From Bacteroidota bacterium (GTDB lineage Bacteria > Bacteroidota > Bacteroidia > Bacteroidales > DTGW01), in NCBI GenBank assembly GCA_029550865.1, contig JAKPGM010000071.1:1-64000 (forward strand): a DNA stretch of 64,000 nucleotides, written 5' to 3'. Below the pieces are notes generated by a model that was not told the DNA's origin, searched no databases, and was given only the letters and a program-made list of their open reading frames with translations. How positions within the stretch are numbered: position 1 is the stretch's first letter; the number at the start of each line of letters is the position of its first letter. The position numbers were made by a program, and so were the translations under genes. Below, one piece after another: positions 42,101 to 51,317 of the stretch.

Positions 42101-44707
42101 TACGGTGGGTGGCACAGGCTCAGTTTCCACATTGGCAGGGTTACCAGAAGCCGTACTGGTATTGTACTTTTCCGATCCAGGTGTACCGTTGTATTCGCAG
42201 GCCATTATTCGATAGGTAGTTGCAGGCTGGAGATTGGTTAAATATACATAATTGCCTGTGCCATTGTAAATACAGTACCAGCCACTGCTTCCAATTTGAT
42301 CGCCACTGCCAAAAGCTGCATTAGCCGTGTAAGTAGTATTATTTACCGGTGCTGCTGTTCCCGTTGTAGACTGAGCGGCAAATATAGCCACATATTGGCC
42401 ATTACCCCGTGTAATATATACCGAAGCTGCATTATCGGTAACGTCGGCAAAAATAACATTGGTTGCCTGAGTGGTAGGTGCTGCATAATCGGTAGTTGCA
42501 TTAGCCGGATTATTGGATGCCGTGCTGGTCAAATATTTTTCCATTCCAGCTGTTCCGTTGTATTCGCACACCATGATACGATAAGTGGTAGCCGGAGCCA
42601 ATCCATTGACCGTTACGTTACTGCCAGTTCCATTATATACGCAATACCAACCACTGGAACCTATCTGGTCACCGCTACCAAAGGTACTGTTAGCAGTATA
42701 AGTAGTATTATCAACAGGAGTCGGTGCACCTGTATTTCCCTGATACATGAATACAGCCCGTGACGAACCATTTCCCGCTGTCCATGAAATGGTATAGCTA
42801 TTTGAGGTAATGTCCGACACACTAATATTCGATGCCTGTGTGGTAGGGGTTTGATAATCGGTGGTTTGATTAGCAGGATTATTCGTAGCGGAGGAAGTAT
42901 TATATTTTTCAAGTCCACTAATACCGTTGTAACTGCAAACCATAACGCGATAGGTTTGTCCCACCGTTAGACCTGTTACGGTTACTGACGTTCCCGTGCC
43001 CTTATATACGCAGTACCAGCCACTGGAACCAATCTGGTCGCCACTGCCGAAAATACTATTCGCAATATAAGTAGTATTGTCAACAGGCGAAGCTGAACCC
43101 GTTGTTGTTTGTTTTACGAATACAATAGAGTTAGTTCCACTGCCAGCTGTCCAGCTAACCTGAAATGAATTCTCATTGACCGAGGGAAATGTAACTTGCG
43201 AAGCTTGTGTAGAAGGCGTGGTATAATCAGCCAACTGATTGTTGGGATTATTGGAAGCCGTGGTGGTGAGGTAGGCTTCAAAACCAGCCACTCCATTGAA
43301 TTCAATTACCATAACACGATAGGTATTTCCCGGAGTAAGTCCCGTAACGGTCACAGAGGTACCTGTGCCTTTATAAACACAATACCAGCCACTGGTTCCG
43401 ATTTGCGAACCTGAACCAAAATTGCTGTTAGCGGTGTAGGTAGTCCGGTCAACTGGAGAGGCTGTACCTGTGGTAGTTTCGGCCACAAACACAATGCAAT
43501 TACTTCCATTTCCTCTTGTCCAGCTAACCTGGAAAGAGGTTCCGTTGAGATTTGAAAAAGTAATCCCCGATGCCTGCGTTGTAGGAGTTGGGAAAAGCGT
43601 GTAAGAGGTATTGGGATTTCCTGTTACAGAAGAGGAAATATAACGTATCTCACCATTAGCCGTTTGATATTCTGTTACGTGAAAACGATATGCCGTACCT
43701 GCACTAAGACCTGTTACCGTAGTGCTGGTACCCGTTCCATCATAAACGCAGTACCAACCCGAAGTCCCAATCTGGCCGCCAGACCCAAAGTTGGCATTAG
43801 CCGTGTAGTTGACACCATCGGAAGGAGCAGCGCTACCTGAAGTAACATTGGCTTTTGCAAAAACCTTTACGCCATTGCCCCCTTTATTGCTACCCGGACG
43901 AGTCCATGAAAAAGTAATCTGGTTCGACTGGTTATTGGTAAAAGTCACATTCGTTGACTGATTGGCTGGACGAAGCGCCTTACCCACAACAAAATTGGAT
44001 GTGCTCCCATTAAGCGTAAAATTATAAAGCGTACCATGGAGAGCATTAGTGGTATAATCGGTTAGTAAGCTAATGGCAGTATTATCGCCCCCGGCGGTAC
44101 CCTGATTGCAACGGTAATAAGCCAAAAGCCCAGCAGTAGTAGGCAATACCTCTGTAATTGTAGTACTCGTACTGATAAATCGCGTAGTTGACCAGATACG
44201 CACTTCATCCAGGGTACCTGCAAAAAAATTAGCATTACCAGTTACATTAGCCCCAAGCACCACAGGATCGGTATCATAGTCAATAGAGTACACTGCAAGC
44301 GCATCATCCGTTCCACGCTGCACGCCATCGGTGTATAGATACAAATATTGTCCATCAAAAATCATGGCTACATGATGCCAACCAGTGTAGGCGCTCACAT
44401 TGAAAGTAACTGTACCATATGCACCATCACGGTAAACCCCAGCTTCCAACACACCATCGATAATAGCCAGATAATACCCAACGGAGGCAGAGCTTGCAAT
44501 AAGATAATGGGTGCCCGTTGCAGCCCAATTGTCGGCCTTTACCCACATTTCGACGGTTAAAGCATCGGTAGGCTTAAGGGTAGACGAGCTACCCAAGGAA
44601 ACATAATCGTTGGTACCATCGAAATGTAAACCATTTACTTCCTGCTGACCCTGCATGGTAATGCATGCTATCAACAACGTCATAAAAAAAAGAAGGATTC
44701 TTTTCAT
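39122..44707 (-). CDS. 1861-aa secreted protein: N-terminal LamG, nine FN3-like repeats, C-terminal T9SS type-A sorting domain
   Basis: LHFDGTNDYVSLGSSSTLKPTDALTVEMWVK; repeated GSGxQIGxSGWYCVYNGTG; C-terminus VEIFNLLGAKLMAKDI...NGIYLVKISNERVLMVKKVFVKK. Confidence 0.88.
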   Translation of the reverse strand: MKRILLFFMTLLIACITMQGQQEVNGLHFDGTNDYVSLGSSSTLKPTDALTVEMWVKADNWAATGTHYLIASSASVGYYLAIIDGVLEAGVYRDGAYGTVTFNVSAYTGWHHVAMIFDGQYLYLYTDGVQRGTDDALAVYSIDYDTDPVVLGANVTGNANFFAGTLDEVRIWSTTRFISTSTTITEVLPTTAGLLAYYRCNQGTAGGDNTAISLLTDYTTNALHGTLYNFTLNGSTSNFVVGKALRPANQSTNVTFTNNQSNQITFSWTRPGSNKGGNGVKVFAKANVTSGSAAPSDGVNYTANANFGSGGQIGTSGWYCVYDGTGTSTTVTGLSAGTAYRFHVTEYQTANGEIRYISSSVTGNPNTSYTLFPTPTTQASGITFSNLNGTSFQVSWTRGNGSNCIVFVAETTTGTASPVDRTTYTANSNFGSGSQIGTSGWYCVYKGTGTSVTVTGLTPGNTYRVMVIEFNGVAGFEAYLTTTASNNPNNQLADYTTPSTQASQVTFPSVNENSFQVSWTAGSGTNSIVFVKQTTTGSASPVDNTTYIANSIFGSGDQIGSSGWYCVYKGTGTSVTVTGLTVGQTYRVMVCSYNGISGLEKYNTSSATNNPANQTTDYQTPTTQASNISVSDITSNSYTISWTAGNGSSRAVFMYQGNTGAPTPVDNTTYTANSTFGSGDQIGSSGWYCVYNGTGSNVTVNGLAPATTYRIMVCEYNGTAGMEKYLTSTASNNPANATTDYAAPTTQATNVIFADVTDNAASVYITRGNGQYVAIFAAQSTTGTAAPVNNTTYTANAAFGSGDQIGSSGWYCIYNGTGNYVYLTNLQPATTYRIMACEYNGTPGSEKYNTSTASGNPANVETEPVPPTVQATNVSFSSITTSSVTASWTRGNGEYCAAFIYFGSTGTASPVDNTTYTANPTYGQGSNIGTSGWYCVYNGTGNSVTINGLSANQTYRLMVIEYNGNAGHEKYNGGTATGNPANVTTSFAGPNTQATNITFSAITSSSFNISWTRGNGSACAVFAKVGASGSALPVDGTTYTANAVFGSGTQIGTSGWYCIYNGTGNNMTLTGLSANTSYVIMVCEYNGSSGSEQYNSNTATNNPRSQTTDFVAPTTQSSNVQFSNITSTSFTVSWTNGNGSQRVVFVMAGSSGSASPVDNTTYYANTVFGNGTQIGTSGWYCVYNGNGSAVTVTGLSPVTTYRVMVCEYNGTSGKQKYNTSTASNNPNNQTTATPPTFTQASNVSFSAISNSSFTLNWTRGNGTACAVFVANSGTGSAFPVDNTTYTANSVFGSGDQIGTSGWYCVYNGTGNTVSVTGLSSASIYRVMVCEYLGSSGSEQYNVNTNSTNPVSEVTTPSTTWSGSSWTNGTPDASTAAVIATNLTTSSNITCKTLFIKNNVTLSVSAGTQMTVGGDLVNDGTLRLLSPSDLSPAGSLITNGNIYNNKSMAAERYITPGTLAADNYVWHFISSPVASFTVEKTFVGDYVYRFAENINNWQSLKTGDFIDPGKGYMVKTTKTGGKTLVFGGTFNTGSFSFSLTNTGGTADNGYNLVGNPYPSAIDWNAASGWTKTNLSTTIWIWNPTANNYATWNGFVGVNGGSRYIPAMQGFFVKVNEGSTSGTLGMTNSVRVHSSQSIMRKKSDDALNLIRLVGVDANNNADEIVVFRANSQYSSEKFFSMDPNIPQLFARADAKDYAIVAIDSSVARSTIGVGYVVPAAGDYQLKVSEFTFDTTLYNVYLTQRSSGRNYSVKLLQTIGLTATQPDTIWFDISIEKKSNTVTYRSLEETAAIAVWSYGNVIFVDLPVDQKAVVEIFNLLGAKLMAKDISRKGKYQFDVNQNGIYLVKISNERVLMVKKVFVKK
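40650..43980 (-). repeat. nine tandem in-frame repeats, period about 369 nt, encoding FN3-like units
   Basis: Recurring TATAAACGCAATACCAGCC(C/A)... block near 40790, 41160, 41530, 41900, 42270, 42640, 43010, 43375 and 43745. Confidence 0.9.
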
Positions 44708-44824
44708 ACCCCGGATTTTTATTTCACCACGAAACCCTCAATCAACAAACCGCCCTTGAAAAAAAATATCTATACAAATATACGATAAAATATTGAGATA
44801 TAACAATTTTATCACCAAATTAGT

Positions 44825-45241
44825 TCACTGCTGGGTCTTATATTTATCGATAGCCTGACGGATATAATCAAAAAGCATTTCAGTATTTATGGGTTTAGCA
44901 ATAAAAAAGTCACCTCCTGCCTCAAAACTTTTTTTAACATAGGATTCAAAAGCGTAAGCCGATTGAAAGATGATGGGAAGATTTTTTTTAACTTTTTTGA
45001 TGATACGGGTGGCCTGCCAACCACTCATATCGGGAAGCTGTATGTCCATCAGCACAACATCGATATCGTTGTTCTGATGGACAGCAAAAATGGCATCAGA
45101 AGCATTGGCCACATCAAGTACCTTGGCACCCGTATCCTCAAGAACATCTTTGAGGAAAAGGGTACTAACCGGGTCATCTTCAACGATAAGAATGGTATGT
45201 CGGCTAAAATCGGGATATTCCATAATCGTATGGGTCTTCAA
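44825..45241 (-). CDS. single-domain response regulator
   Basis: ILIVEDDPVSTLFL, VVLMDIQLPDMSGW, FIAKPI. Confidence 0.92.
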   Translation of the reverse strand: MKTHTIMEYPDFSRHTILIVEDDPVSTLFLKDVLEDTGAKVLDVANASDAIFAVHQNNDIDVVLMDIQLPDMSGWQATRIIKKVKKNLPIIFQSAYAFESYVKKSFEAGGDFFIAKPINTEMLFDYIRQAIDKYKTQQ

Positions 45242-45814
45242 CTATACTGCCATAATCTCCGTTTCCTTATGATGCAAAATATCATCAACTTTTTTGGTAA
45301 AATTCTCGGTTAATTTCTGCATTTCTTCCTCAGCATGCTTAATTTCATCCTCTGGAATACCTTGCTTTTGTAACTTTTTAATCTCATCAATGGTTTCTCT
45401 ACGTATATTACGTATGCTTACCTTCGCAATCTCACCCTCGTGCTTTACCTGTTTTACCAATGCAAGCCTTCTTTCTTCCGTCAGTGGTGGAATATTAATG
45501 CGAATTACCTCGCCGTTATTGATGGGAGTTAGGCCAAGGTTTGCAGCAAAAATAGCCTTTTCAATTACATCGATCATTTTTTTCTCCCAGGGTTGAATAA
45601 CCAGAGAGCGTGCATCGGCAGTATTGATATTAGCTACCTGATTCAAAGGCACCCTGGCTCCATAGTAATCTACTGTTACAGTTTCAAGCATAGCAGGACT
45701 TGCCTTGCCTGCACGAATCTTTACCAGTTCATTCTCAAGATGAGTCAAGGCTTTCTGCATCCGTTCCTTAGCATCATCCATATACAACTTTATGTCTTCT
45801 ACCATAGCTCGCAT
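45242..45814 (-). CDS. frr: ribosome recycling factor
   Basis: LVKIRAGKASPAMLETVTVDYYG; INIPPLTEERR. Confidence 0.96.
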   Translation of the reverse strand: MRAMVEDIKLYMDDAKERMQKALTHLENELVKIRAGKASPAMLETVTVDYYGARVPLNQVANINTADARSLVIQPWEKKMIDVIEKAIFAANLGLTPINNGEVIRINIPPLTEERRLALVKQVKHEGEIAKVSIRNIRRETIDEIKKLQKQGIPEDEIKHAEEEMQKLTENFTKKVDDILHHKETEIMAV

Positions 45815-45832
45815 TATTTAAAATTACAAACT

Positions 45833-46573
45833 TTATTTAATTTTTACAAGTGTACCAATGTTTTCCCCGGAAATAATCTTTTTTAAATTTCCCTTTTTGT
45901 TCATATCGAACACCACAATGGGCAACTGATTGTCCTTACTCAAAGCAAAAGCGGTTAAATCCATTACATTCAGATTCTTTTCCAATGCCTCGTCGTAAGT
46001 AATTTGTTCATACCGCACAGCTTCGGGATATTTTTCGGGGTCGGCCGAATAAATACCATCCACACGAGTGCCCTTGAGCATAACATCGGCCTCTATTTCC
46101 ACAGCCCGTAGTACAGCAGCCGTATCAGTCGTAAAAAAAGGATTGCCCGTACCGCCACTGCAAATGATAATAAAACCATCCCGAAGCAAATCCAGTGCCC
46201 TTGTTTTCGAGAATCGTTCACCTACGGGACCCATTTCAATGGCTGTAAGTACACGTGCTTTCCCTCCCAATGTTTCAAACATCGATTCAAGGGCTATGCT
46301 ATTGATAACCGTGGCCAGCATCCCCATGGTATCCCCCTTCACACGGTCGAAACCCTTATCAACCCCCTTCAATCCACGAAAAATATTACCTCCCCCAATG
46401 ACTATTCCCACCTCAACACCCATCTGAGCCACCTCAAGAATCTGTTCACAGTAGCTTCTCAGCTGCAATGGATCTATACCATATCCTTGCTCACCCATCA
46501 AAGATTCACCACTCAATTTTAATAAAATTCGTCGATATCGTAACATATTGATGTTTTTCAATTTTGCCATCAA
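45833..46573 (-). CDS. pyrH: UMP kinase
   Basis: RILLKLSGESLMG; VIGGGNIFRG; TRVDGIYSADPEKYP. Confidence 0.96.
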   Translation of the reverse strand: MMAKLKNINMLRYRRILLKLSGESLMGEQGYGIDPLQLRSYCEQILEVAQMGVEVGIVIGGGNIFRGLKGVDKGFDRVKGDTMGMLATVINSIALESMFETLGGKARVLTAIEMGPVGERFSKTRALDLLRDGFIIICSGGTGNPFFTTDTAAVLRAVEIEADVMLKGTRVDGIYSADPEKYPEAVRYEQITYDEALEKNLNVMDLTAFALSKDNQLPIVVFDMNKKGNLKKIISGENIGTLVKIK

Positions 46574-46630
46574 AAATACAATGGGTTTTTCATTACAAAA
46601 AATAACCCAAAAAAAATCTTTACATTTCGG

Positions 46631-46996
46631 ATGTTTTTTTGTGCACTTTTTTCAGATACGTTTCATTCAAAATTTGACCATATGCTTTACAAAAACGAGC
46701 TTCAACAATTGGTTGATGAAATAAATAGCCTTACAGGCTTTTCTGCTGAAAAAATTTCGCAGTATATTGCTTTTTTGAAAAAAGGAGAAAATTTATTGCA
46801 TTCCATCAAAAGTGTAAATCAAAATCCGTTACTGGAGGTTTGGATTGATATGGCAATGACTGAAATAAACCGAGAACTTAACGAACGCTTAAAAAATCGG
46901 TTGCTTGACTTACCGCACGAGATGCAGCAATCGGAGTTTCTGTATTCTCGGTCTGCTACTTCGATGGTGTTAACTAATATTCTCATGCATTTATAA
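46631..46996 (+). CDS. hypothetical protein (more likely start 46682)
   Basis: Intact ORF in an intergenic gap, Glu/Lys-rich helical composition. Confidence 0.5.
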   Translation: MFFCALFSDTFHSKFDHMLYKNELQQLVDEINSLTGFSAEKISQYIAFLKKGENLLHSIKSVNQNPLLEVWIDMAMTEINRELNERLKNRLLDLPHEMQQSEFLYSRSATSMVLTNILMHL

Positions 46997-47001
46997 GTTT
47001 T

Positions 47002-48123
47002 ATGGGGAAAAAACTATTCATATTGCTGGTCATATATTTGTCGACCGACCTTTTTGCCAATGCACAAACTGTTGAATGGCTTAATTTACCCAGTGGTCGG
47101 CAAAATTCGGGGGATACAACCACGGGGATGCTTAACCTGCAAATCAACACCTCAAATTTTATTAAGGATAATGAATACTTCAACCAAATGGTTGAAGGCT
47201 ATACACTCATTGGCTTTTGGGCTGAACCCACCCTGCAATATAACCTTGATAACCGCACGCATATTCGAGGTGGCTTAAGTTGGGTTCGATTTTTTGGGAA
47301 AGAAGGTTTTTATTCGAACGAACCAATCCTAAGCGTTGAGCACTGGTTTACTCCACATATATCGCTCACCCTGGGGAGTCTTGATTATGGTCAACGTGGT
47401 TTACCTGCCCCTTTATTTGATCCCGAGCGGTACTATTTGAAAAGAGTGGACAATGGTGCCTTATTTGGAGTCTATACCAGCCATTTTTCGACGCAAACAT
47501 GGCTTTCGTGGGACCGTTTTTCGTTCTATGGCGACAGTACCCAGGAACATATTTCGGCCGGAAGCAGTAACCTGTTAACCCTCCTGCAGGGCGAAAAATT
47601 TACAATAAAACTGCCCTTTTACTTTGTTGTCACGCATAAAGGTGGCCAGGTACTTCGACCCAAACAACCCATTGAGACCCTTGTTAATGCTGGAACAGGG
47701 GTAAGTTTTACATGGATTATTAATCACCTGAGCATTGAAATTAACCCCAATTTTTTTATATACCAAAAACCCACCAGTCATCCCTCTCAACCATTTTCCA
47801 GGGGATGGGCTTTATATCCTGTAGTGCATCTTTCGTACGGAAAATTGACCTGGGAAAGTAGCTGGTGGTACAGCCAAAAATTCATCGCCCCCTTAGGAGA
47901 AAAAATTTATGCACAACTTTCAACCTACCAGGTCAATTATACAGAAAATGCTCGTCAGACTGCCACAAACAAATTAGCCTATCGTTGTCCAATAGCTCCT
48001 GGCATGCGCCTCGAAACAGCCTTTGAAAGTTATTATTTCCCCGCTGAAAAACGAATGGATTATAATTTCTGGGTACATTTCAACTGGAATTTTAATCATC
48101 CTTTGCTTAAATTGAAACCCTAG
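47002..48123 (+). CDS. hypothetical secreted, probably outer-membrane beta-barrel protein
   Basis: Signal peptide plus alternating aromatic/polar pattern ending HFNWNFNHPLL. Confidence 0.6.
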   Translation: MGKKLFILLVIYLSTDLFANAQTVEWLNLPSGRQNSGDTTTGMLNLQINTSNFIKDNEYFNQMVEGYTLIGFWAEPTLQYNLDNRTHIRGGLSWVRFFGKEGFYSNEPILSVEHWFTPHISLTLGSLDYGQRGLPAPLFDPERYYLKRVDNGALFGVYTSHFSTQTWLSWDRFSFYGDSTQEHISAGSSNLLTLLQGEKFTIKLPFYFVVTHKGGQVLRPKQPIETLVNAGTGVSFTWIINHLSIEINPNFFIYQKPTSHPSQPFSRGWALYPVVHLSYGKLTWESSWWYSQKFIAPLGEKIYAQLSTYQVNYTENARQTATNKLAYRCPIAPGMRLETAFESYYFPAEKRMDYNFWVHFNWNFNHPLLKLKP

Positions 48124-48170
48124 TTTTGATTATAAGGAAATTGGGTTATTTCAGGGATAAATTTTATTAG

Positions 48171-48312
48171 AGGAAACGAGCATGTATAGCAGTATTCACA
48201 AAGGAGTATGAAAATATTTATCAGTTTCGTACTTACCTATTTGTAGAAAGCTCATCACATGCGAGTTCCATCCGACCGATTTAAAAAACATTTAAAAATA
48301 TTTTCGGATGAA
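48171..48312 (+). repeat. dispersed leader element, copy E
   Basis: GGAAACGAGCATGTATAGCAGTATTC...CACATGCGAGTTCCATCCGACC...ATTTTCGGATGAA. Confidence 0.92.
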
Positions 48313-49600
48313 AACATTATATTTGTGCAAGTTCCCTAAATATAGGCATAGCATTAAATTAAATTTTTTCATGCAGTACAAAGTAAGTAAGAACAACAGA
48401 AGGCTCAGAGGCGAACTTAAAGTAGCATCATCGAAAAGTATCAGCAATCGTTTGCTAATAATCCAGGCACTGAGTAAAACATCATTTCAACTTTATAATC
48501 TCTCAGAAAGTGAAGACACCAGGGTACTACAGCAAGCTCTCGAGAGCGGGCAATCAGTAGTGGATATTGGGCATGCAGGAACCGCTATGCGATTTCTCAC
48601 CGCATACTTTGCTAATTCCGATAGGGATGTAGTATTAACGGGTTCGGAGCGCATGAAACAACGCCCAATTGGCAATCTGGTTAAAGCATTACAGGATCTG
48701 GGTGCCGATATTAAATATCTGGAGAGGGAAGGTTATCCTCCATTATACATTCATGGCAAACCCCTTGAGGGCGGAAAAGTAAAAATTGACGGAAGCATAA
48801 GTAGCCAATTTATCAGTGCTTTACTCATGGTAGCGCCCACTTTTTCAAAAGGGCTGGAACTTGAACTGGAAAATCAGGTCATTTCTTCCGATTACATTCA
48901 AATGACCATAAAAATTATGGAACAGGCAGGGGTGAAAGTCGAAAAAAATGACCGCCTGCTTAAAGTCGCCCCCCAACTCTATCGAGCCAGCGATATGTAT
49001 GTTGAGGGCGATTGGAGTGGTGTTTCTTACTGGTACGAAGCAGCCGCACTATCGGATGATGCCGAATTACAGGTACTTACTTTACAGCAAAACAGCGTAC
49101 AGGGGGATGCCCGTTGTGCCGATTTCTTTGCTCACCTGGGCATAGAAACTACCTATACCGACGAAGGTATCATCATCAGAAAAAAAGGGAACCTGCCAAA
49201 ACGCTTCGATTATAATTTCATCAATAATCCCGACTTAGTTCAAACCGTAGCGGTAACCTGTGTAATGCTTGGACTTCCTTTTCGTTTTCAGGGCACCCAA
49301 AGCCTAAAAATAAAAGAAACCGACCGTATTTTAGCCCTGCAAAACGAACTGAAAAAATTCGGTGCAATTTTAAGCTACTCCGACGATGGTACCCTCGAAT
49401 GGGATGGTAGCTTAAAACAAATATCGAACGAACCCATTGTGATTTCTACCTATAACGACCATCGTATGGCCATGGCTTTTGCCCCTGTAGCTATAAAAGG
49501 CTCCCCCATCTGGATTGATAACCCTAAAGTGGTTGTCAAATCGTATCCAAATTTCTGGAACGATATCCAGATATTAGGCTACAACATTGAAGAAATTTAA
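48308..49600 (+). CDS. aroA: 3-phosphoshikimate 1-carboxyvinyltransferase (native start probably 48371)
   Basis: GDARCADFF, LKIKETDRILALQNEL, YNDHRMAMAFAP; the first 21 codons come from the repeat-proximal sequence. Confidence 0.92.
   Translation: MKTLYLCKFPKYRHSIKLNFFMQYKVSKNNRRLRGELKVASSKSISNRLLIIQALSKTSFQLYNLSESEDTRVLQQALESGQSVVDIGHAGTAMRFLTAYFANSDRDVVLTGSERMKQRPIGNLVKALQDLGADIKYLEREGYPPLYIHGKPLEGGKVKIDGSISSQFISALLMVAPTFSKGLELELENQVISSDYIQMTIKIMEQAGVKVEKNDRLLKVAPQLYRASDMYVEGDWSGVSYWYEAAALSDDAELQVLTLQQNSVQGDARCADFFAHLGIETTYTDEGIIIRKKGNLPKRFDYNFINNPDLVQTVAVTCVMLGLPFRFQGTQSLKIKETDRILALQNELKKFGAILSYSDDGTLEWDGSLKQISNEPIVISTYNDHRMAMAFAPVAIKGSPIWIDNPKVVVKSYPNFWNDIQILGYNIEEI
48318..48325 (+). promoter_or_regulatory. 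candidate -7 box TATATTTG immediately after copy E
   Basis: Matches TAnnTTTG between the element ATG (48308) and the probable aroA start (48371). Confidence 0.45.
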
Positions 49601-49638
49601 GTCGTAACATAATTATAGCAATCCCTAAACCTGAACGT

Positions 49639-50121
49639 ATGGAAGTTGAAAACTCTGCCTATGTATTGAAGAACAGGAAAAGAATGTACCTCTATACCAT
49701 AGCGGTAGCTATTGTGCTTCCATTTATTTTACTTTCCGAATGGTTCGATAATCCTATTTTTGGACTCTCACGACATTTTTTTGTATGGGTAGTCGTATTG
49801 ACATATGTGGGGTATTACGTCTTCCGGTACTTGCTCAATCTTAACTTTGTGCATGTGAGTGTCGACAGTAGTAAATTAACTGTTCGCTACTATTCGTTGC
49901 GACCTTTTACCAAGTCGCACAATTCAATAGAAATTCCGCTAACTGCTTTCGAGGGATATAAAGTCAATGCTCGACTATTTGGTTTAAGAAAAGAACTCGT
50001 TCTTTATCAACGCATACAGGGCAAAAGGGCAAAATATCCTCCAGTTTCACTGTCGGCCTTAAGTAAACAACAACTCGAGCAACTTATCGTAATTCTTAAT
50101 GCTATTTCCCGCAAAGTATGA
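49639..50121 (+). CDS. hypothetical membrane protein
   Basis: Two TMs followed by a PH-like soluble region; overlaps the dprA start by 4 nt. Confidence 0.6.
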   Translation: MEVENSAYVLKNRKRMYLYTIAVAIVLPFILLSEWFDNPIFGLSRHFFVWVVVLTYVGYYVFRYLLNLNFVHVSVDSSKLTVRYYSLRPFTKSHNSIEIPLTAFEGYKVNARLFGLRKELVLYQRIQGKRAKYPPVSLSALSKQQLEQLIVILNAISRKV

Positions 50122-51227
50122 CAAATACCCAACATTTATACGCCATTGCGCTTTCGATGATTGAGGGTGTAGGAAGCATTAATGCCAAAAAACTGATTGC
50201 CTATACCGGTGGCATACAAGAAGTATTTCGGGAAAAGAAGAAAAATTTGTTGAAAATCCCAGGTATCAACGAGAACCTGGTTGATCAATTACAAAAAGCC
50301 GATACCTTAAAAACAGCCGAAAAAGAATTGTCCTTTGTACAAAAAAACGATATCCAAATTTTATTCTACCTTGATGATGAATATCCTGTACGATTAAAGC
50401 AATGCGCTGATTCCCCCATCCTGTTGTATGTAAAAGGGATAGCATCGTTACATCAAGAGAAGGTGATAAGCATGGTTGGTACGCGCAGTGCCACAGAATA
50501 TGGCAAAATATGCTGCGAGCAAATTATTCAGCAATTGGTCGATCGAAACCACAAAGTACTCGTGGTTAGTGGATTGGCATACGGTATCGACATTGCAGCA
50601 CATCGTGCAGCGCTCAAACACAAACTTCAGACGGTGGCCGTATTGGGTCACGGACTCAACATGATATATCCTGCAGCTCACACTCAATATGCTCGAGACA
50701 TCGCAGAACAGGGTGCCTTGGTGACCGAATACCCCAGTCAAATTACCCTCGACAAAGCCCTTTTCGTTCGCCGAAATAGAATTATTGCAGGTTTGGCCGA
50801 TGCTACCATCGTCATTGAATCGGCAGAGAAGGGAGGCGCACTTATAACTGCCGAATTGGCGAATTCCTACAATCGAGAGGTCTTCGCAGTACCAGGACGC
50901 ATAACTGATCCTTATTCCAGCGGATGCATCCGACTTATTGCAGAAAACAAGGCTCGAATTTTTCACACCGTTGACGATCTTGAAAACGCATTGGGTTGGA
51001 AAAGAACCGAACAGCCGCGTTACATTCAAACCCAACTTTTTGCCGATTTGAGCGAAGAGGAAAATATCATCCTGAATGTTATCCGCAACCACGATGAGAT
51101 GCTAATCGATCTCATTAGCCTCGAAACCAATATACCCATCCACAAGGTATCAGCAGCGCTGCTCAATCTCGAATTTGCCGGATTAATCAAAAGTCTGCCA
51201 GGTAAGCGGTATAAATCCATCTCTTAG
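50118..51227 (+). CDS. dprA: DNA-processing protein DprA
   Basis: ISMVGTRSATEYG; VVSGLAYGIDIAAHRAAL; ESAEKGGALITAELANSYNREVFAVPG. Confidence 0.95.
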   Translation: MTNTQHLYAIALSMIEGVGSINAKKLIAYTGGIQEVFREKKKNLLKIPGINENLVDQLQKADTLKTAEKELSFVQKNDIQILFYLDDEYPVRLKQCADSPILLYVKGIASLHQEKVISMVGTRSATEYGKICCEQIIQQLVDRNHKVLVVSGLAYGIDIAAHRAALKHKLQTVAVLGHGLNMIYPAAHTQYARDIAEQGALVTEYPSQITLDKALFVRRNRIIAGLADATIVIESAEKGGALITAELANSYNREVFAVPGRITDPYSSGCIRLIAENKARIFHTVDDLENALGWKRTEQPRYIQTQLFADLSEEENIILNVIRNHDEMLIDLISLETNIPIHKVSAALLNLEFAGLIKSLPGKRYKSIS

Positions 51228-51317
51228 GGATAAAAAAATTTATTCTATCAACATTTTTCAGTAAATTTGATTTTCATTCAGACGTTCCCTGAAAATGCAA
51301 TTTAAAAAACCAGGAAT

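Noticed and set aside
40650-43980. Regular ~369-nt repeats considered as an array-like locus
   Set aside because: They are in-frame FN3-like repeats inside one continuous ORF; plus-strand ORFs there are antisense artefacts.
46620-46640. TTTACATTTCGGATGTTTTTTTG before ORF 46631 as another element copy
   Set aside because: Only the terminal TTTCGGATG matches; none of the upstream stems are present, so chance or promoter-like sequence is more likely.
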